From positions 310,001-374,000 of the forward strand of contig NZ_MAXC01000046.1 in assembly GCF_001693485.1 (NCBI RefSeq): a stretch of DNA of 64,000 nt. The letters are read 5' to 3'. The notes under the pieces are model-generated. The model made no database searches. It was given only the letters and a program-made list of their open reading frames with translations, and had not been told where the DNA came from. This document shows, piece by piece, positions 60,289-64,000 of the stretch. Source of the stretch: Bradyrhizobium sp. LMTR 3 (GTDB taxonomy: Bacteria > Pseudomonadota > Alphaproteobacteria > Rhizobiales > Xanthobacteraceae). Both the position numbers and the translations under genes were made by a program. Within the stretch, counting starts at the first letter, position 1. The number at the start of each line of letters is the position of its first letter.

Positions 60289-60968
60289 GAAGAATTCCGG
60301 CCCTGTTGCGCAAGTTTTGCACCCGGAAATGCAATAAGGGCTTGGCCGGGAAAAACTGGAACCAGAAAATTGTGTTTCTGACTATATTTACCCGGATAAA
60401 AATATGCGACTCGATCCACGCCGAAGAGGGCAGGCATCGCCATTTCGGCTTTTCCGATTTCGTGACAAACGCCGAATCCACAGACGCCATAGGCGTTTCC
60501 AGCGTTCTCGTTTTGCTTGACTTAGCTATCCACCGCTTATAGAAGACGCCCACTTAACGACAGGCGGTGAGCTACGCCAGCGTCGGAACGGATCACCCTT
60601 TCAAATCCTTATGGGCAATTCCTAAAGGTATTGGACGGGCACCAACCTCGACGAATGCCGCTCAAACGCTGTCGATCATATAGCTAGGCAATGCCAGGAC
60701 GATTTTAGTTCTCTTGAGCACGTCCTCTTGAGAGTGAACTCGGGTGCATGATCTCGGTAGCGGGCCGGACAGCGAACGCTGATCGGCCTTAATTCGCGAT
60801 CCTCTGTGGCGTCGAAGCGCTTTCCGCTCAGCGATGGGTGGTTGGCGCGATTTCGTTTTGCGCGAATGTTTTTTTCGCGTGAGGCGGGCCGAACGGAACG
60901 GCTAGTTCCGAGAAGAATTTACGAAAGCCATTCCAGGTTTTCGCGTGAACTAAAGGGTGAAGGCTGAC
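60289..60968 (+). promoter_or_regulatory. str operon upstream region with candidate promoter
   Basis: 680 bp without a gene. CTTGAC (60516-60521) and TATAGA (60538-60543) are 16 bp apart, close to the alphaproteobacterial housekeeping consensus, and are the best promoter candidate for rpsL. They would give a leader of about 420 nt. No second promoter nearer to rpsL was evident. Confidence 0.5.
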
Positions 60969-61340
60969 ATGCCGACGATCAACCAGCTGATCGCTAATCC
61001 GCGTATGGTGCAGAAGTCGCGCAAGAAGGTGCCGGCGCTGCAGCAGTCGCCGCAGAAGCGCGGCGTCTGTACGCGCGTCTACACCACGACCCCGAAGAAG
61101 CCGAACTCGGCGCTTCGTAAGGTCGCCAAGGTGCGCCTGACCAACGGCTTCGAAGTGATCGGCTACATCCCGGGTGAGGGCCATAACCTTCAGGAGCACT
61201 CGGTGGTCATGATCCGCGGCGGCCGCGTCAAGGACTTGCCCGGCGTGCGCTACCACATCCTCCGCGGCGTCCTCGATACCCAGGGCGTCAAGAACCGTAA
61301 GCAGCGCCGTTCGAAGTACGGCGCGAAGCGTCCGAAATAA
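60969..61340 (+). CDS. rpsL: 30S ribosomal protein S12
   Basis: A 123-aa decoding-centre protein. TPKKPNSALRK includes K43, and GGRVKDLPGVRYH includes K88, both in the streptomycin-sensitive form. Start chosen at MPTINQL; the frame is open 12 nt upstream. Confidence 0.98.
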   Translation: MPTINQLIANPRMVQKSRKKVPALQQSPQKRGVCTRVYTTTPKKPNSALRKVAKVRLTNGFEVIGYIPGEGHNLQEHSVVMIRGGRVKDLPGVRYHILRGVLDTQGVKNRKQRRSKYGAKRPK

Positions 61341-61355
61341 GCGGGAACAGACACG

Positions 61356-61826
61356 ATGTCTCGTCGCCATTCTGCCGAAAAGCGTGAAGTCAACCCGGAT
61401 CCGAAGTTCGGGAACATCATCATTACGAAGTTCATGAACTCGATCATGTACGACGGCAAGAAGTCCGCCGCCGAAAACATCGTCTATGGCGCGCTCGCCA
61501 TGATCGAGGCCAAGACCAAGCAGGGGCCGCTCACGGTGTTCGAGCAGGCGCTGGAAAACGTCATGCCGACCATTGAAGTGCGGTCGCGCCGCGTCGGTGG
61601 CGCCACCTATCAGGTGCCGGTCGAAGTGCGTTCGGTCCGCCGCCAGGCGCTGGGCATTCGCTGGCTGATCACGGCCGCGCGCGAGCGCAACGAAAAGACG
61701 ATGACGGAGCGGCTCTCGGCCGAGTTGCTCGACGCGTCGAACAACCGGGGAAACGCCGTCAAGAAGCGTGAAGACGTGCACCGGATGGCGGAAGCCAACC
61801 GCGCCTTCTCGCATTATCGCTGGTAA
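61356..61826 (+). CDS. rpsG: 30S ribosomal protein S7
   Basis: A 156-aa 16S-assembly and mRNA-exit-channel protein, 15 bp after rpsL. SRRHSAEKREVNPDPKFGN is the usual alphaproteobacterial start; the C-terminal KREDVHRMAEANRAFSHYRW is typical. Confidence 0.98.
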   Translation: MSRRHSAEKREVNPDPKFGNIIITKFMNSIMYDGKKSAAENIVYGALAMIEAKTKQGPLTVFEQALENVMPTIEVRSRRVGGATYQVPVEVRSVRRQALGIRWLITAARERNEKTMTERLSAELLDASNNRGNAVKKREDVHRMAEANRAFSHYRW

Positions 61827-61855
61827 CGGCGAAGAACGGATTTAAGGAACAGCCC

Positions 61856-63928
<2,073 letters not shown>

Positions 63929-63968
63929 TTGTCGTTGGTTGCAAGCTAACGACTGAACGGAGAGTCAA

Positions 63969-64000
63969 ATGGCCAAAGCAAAGTTTGAACGTACTAAACC
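63969..64000 (+). CDS. tuf: elongation factor Tu (5' end only)
   Basis: Only the first codons are inside the window: MAKAKFERTKP, the standard EF-Tu start, with ACGGAGAGTC upstream, 40 bp after fusA. Confidence 0.95.
   Translation, partial: MAKAKFERTK

Overview
The window reads as high-GC alphaproteobacterial chromosome, most likely Bradyrhizobium or a close relative. Three things point there: the secE-nusG-rplKA / rplJL-rpoBC / rpsL-rpsG-fusA-tuf backbone, the fatty-acid and CoA gene content, and many dispersed inverted repeats of the kind I know from Bradyrhizobium genomes. The species assignment is an inference. It falls into two unlike parts.

Part one (1 to about 18,820) is the right-hand end of an integrated plasmid-like element. 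It ends in a 48-bp copy of the 3' half of a tRNA-Gly(UCC) gene, the classic footprint of site-specific integration. Nearly every gene in it lies on the minus strand. In transcription order it carries: a 510-aa protein of unknown function; an AlpA-type regulator overlapping a soluble AAA+/M41 (FtsH-like) protease; a Rep_3 initiator (repA) with iterons spaced 21-22 bp; a 73-aa protein bracketed by exact 25-bp repeats; parA and a small ribbon-helix-helix protein; ietA-ietS (AAA+ ATPase and subtilase, a known plasmid stability and phage-defence pair); parB with a terminator; a Xre/RES toxin-antitoxin pair whose toxin gene overlaps an Mrr-type nuclease gene; a one-polypeptide restriction-modification enzyme; and a small protein with a HEPN-like motif. 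A CAAAT-N11-GATTTG site recurs upstream of parA and once more, 12 kb away, upstream of the last gene. The integrase and the intact tRNA gene are not in view and should lie left of position 1.

Part two (about 18,840 to 64,000) is core chromosome. From 18.9 to 35.1 kb are accessory metabolic genes: a DUF454 membrane protein, a fused ABC/TAXI-type binding protein, a CaiB-like CoA-transferase, a CAP-domain RTX protein, and a TetR regulator divergent from an acyl-CoA dehydrogenase / APH-like kinase pair. These are followed by a DMT transporter, two SDR oxidoreductases, a histidine phosphatase and a beta-lactamase-fold hydrolase. From 35.2 kb come tRNA-Trp, an OpgC-like membrane acyltransferase, secE-nusG-rplK-rplA and a strong terminator. 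A 4.7-kb insertion then separates rplA from rplJ (hydroxyacid dehydrogenase, TetR, O-methyltransferase, and an ECF41 sigma operon with a visible ECF41-type promoter). Next are rplJ-rplL, three hairpins, rpoB, rpoC and a terminator.

A second insertion of about 6.6 kb (LuxR regulator, a flavin oxidoreductase fused to a methyltransferase, an ABC exporter with acidic tails, an oxidoreductase remnant) separates rpoC from rpsL-rpsG-fusA and the first codons of tuf. Long reading frames opposite rpoB, rpoC, fusA and other genes are treated as shadows.
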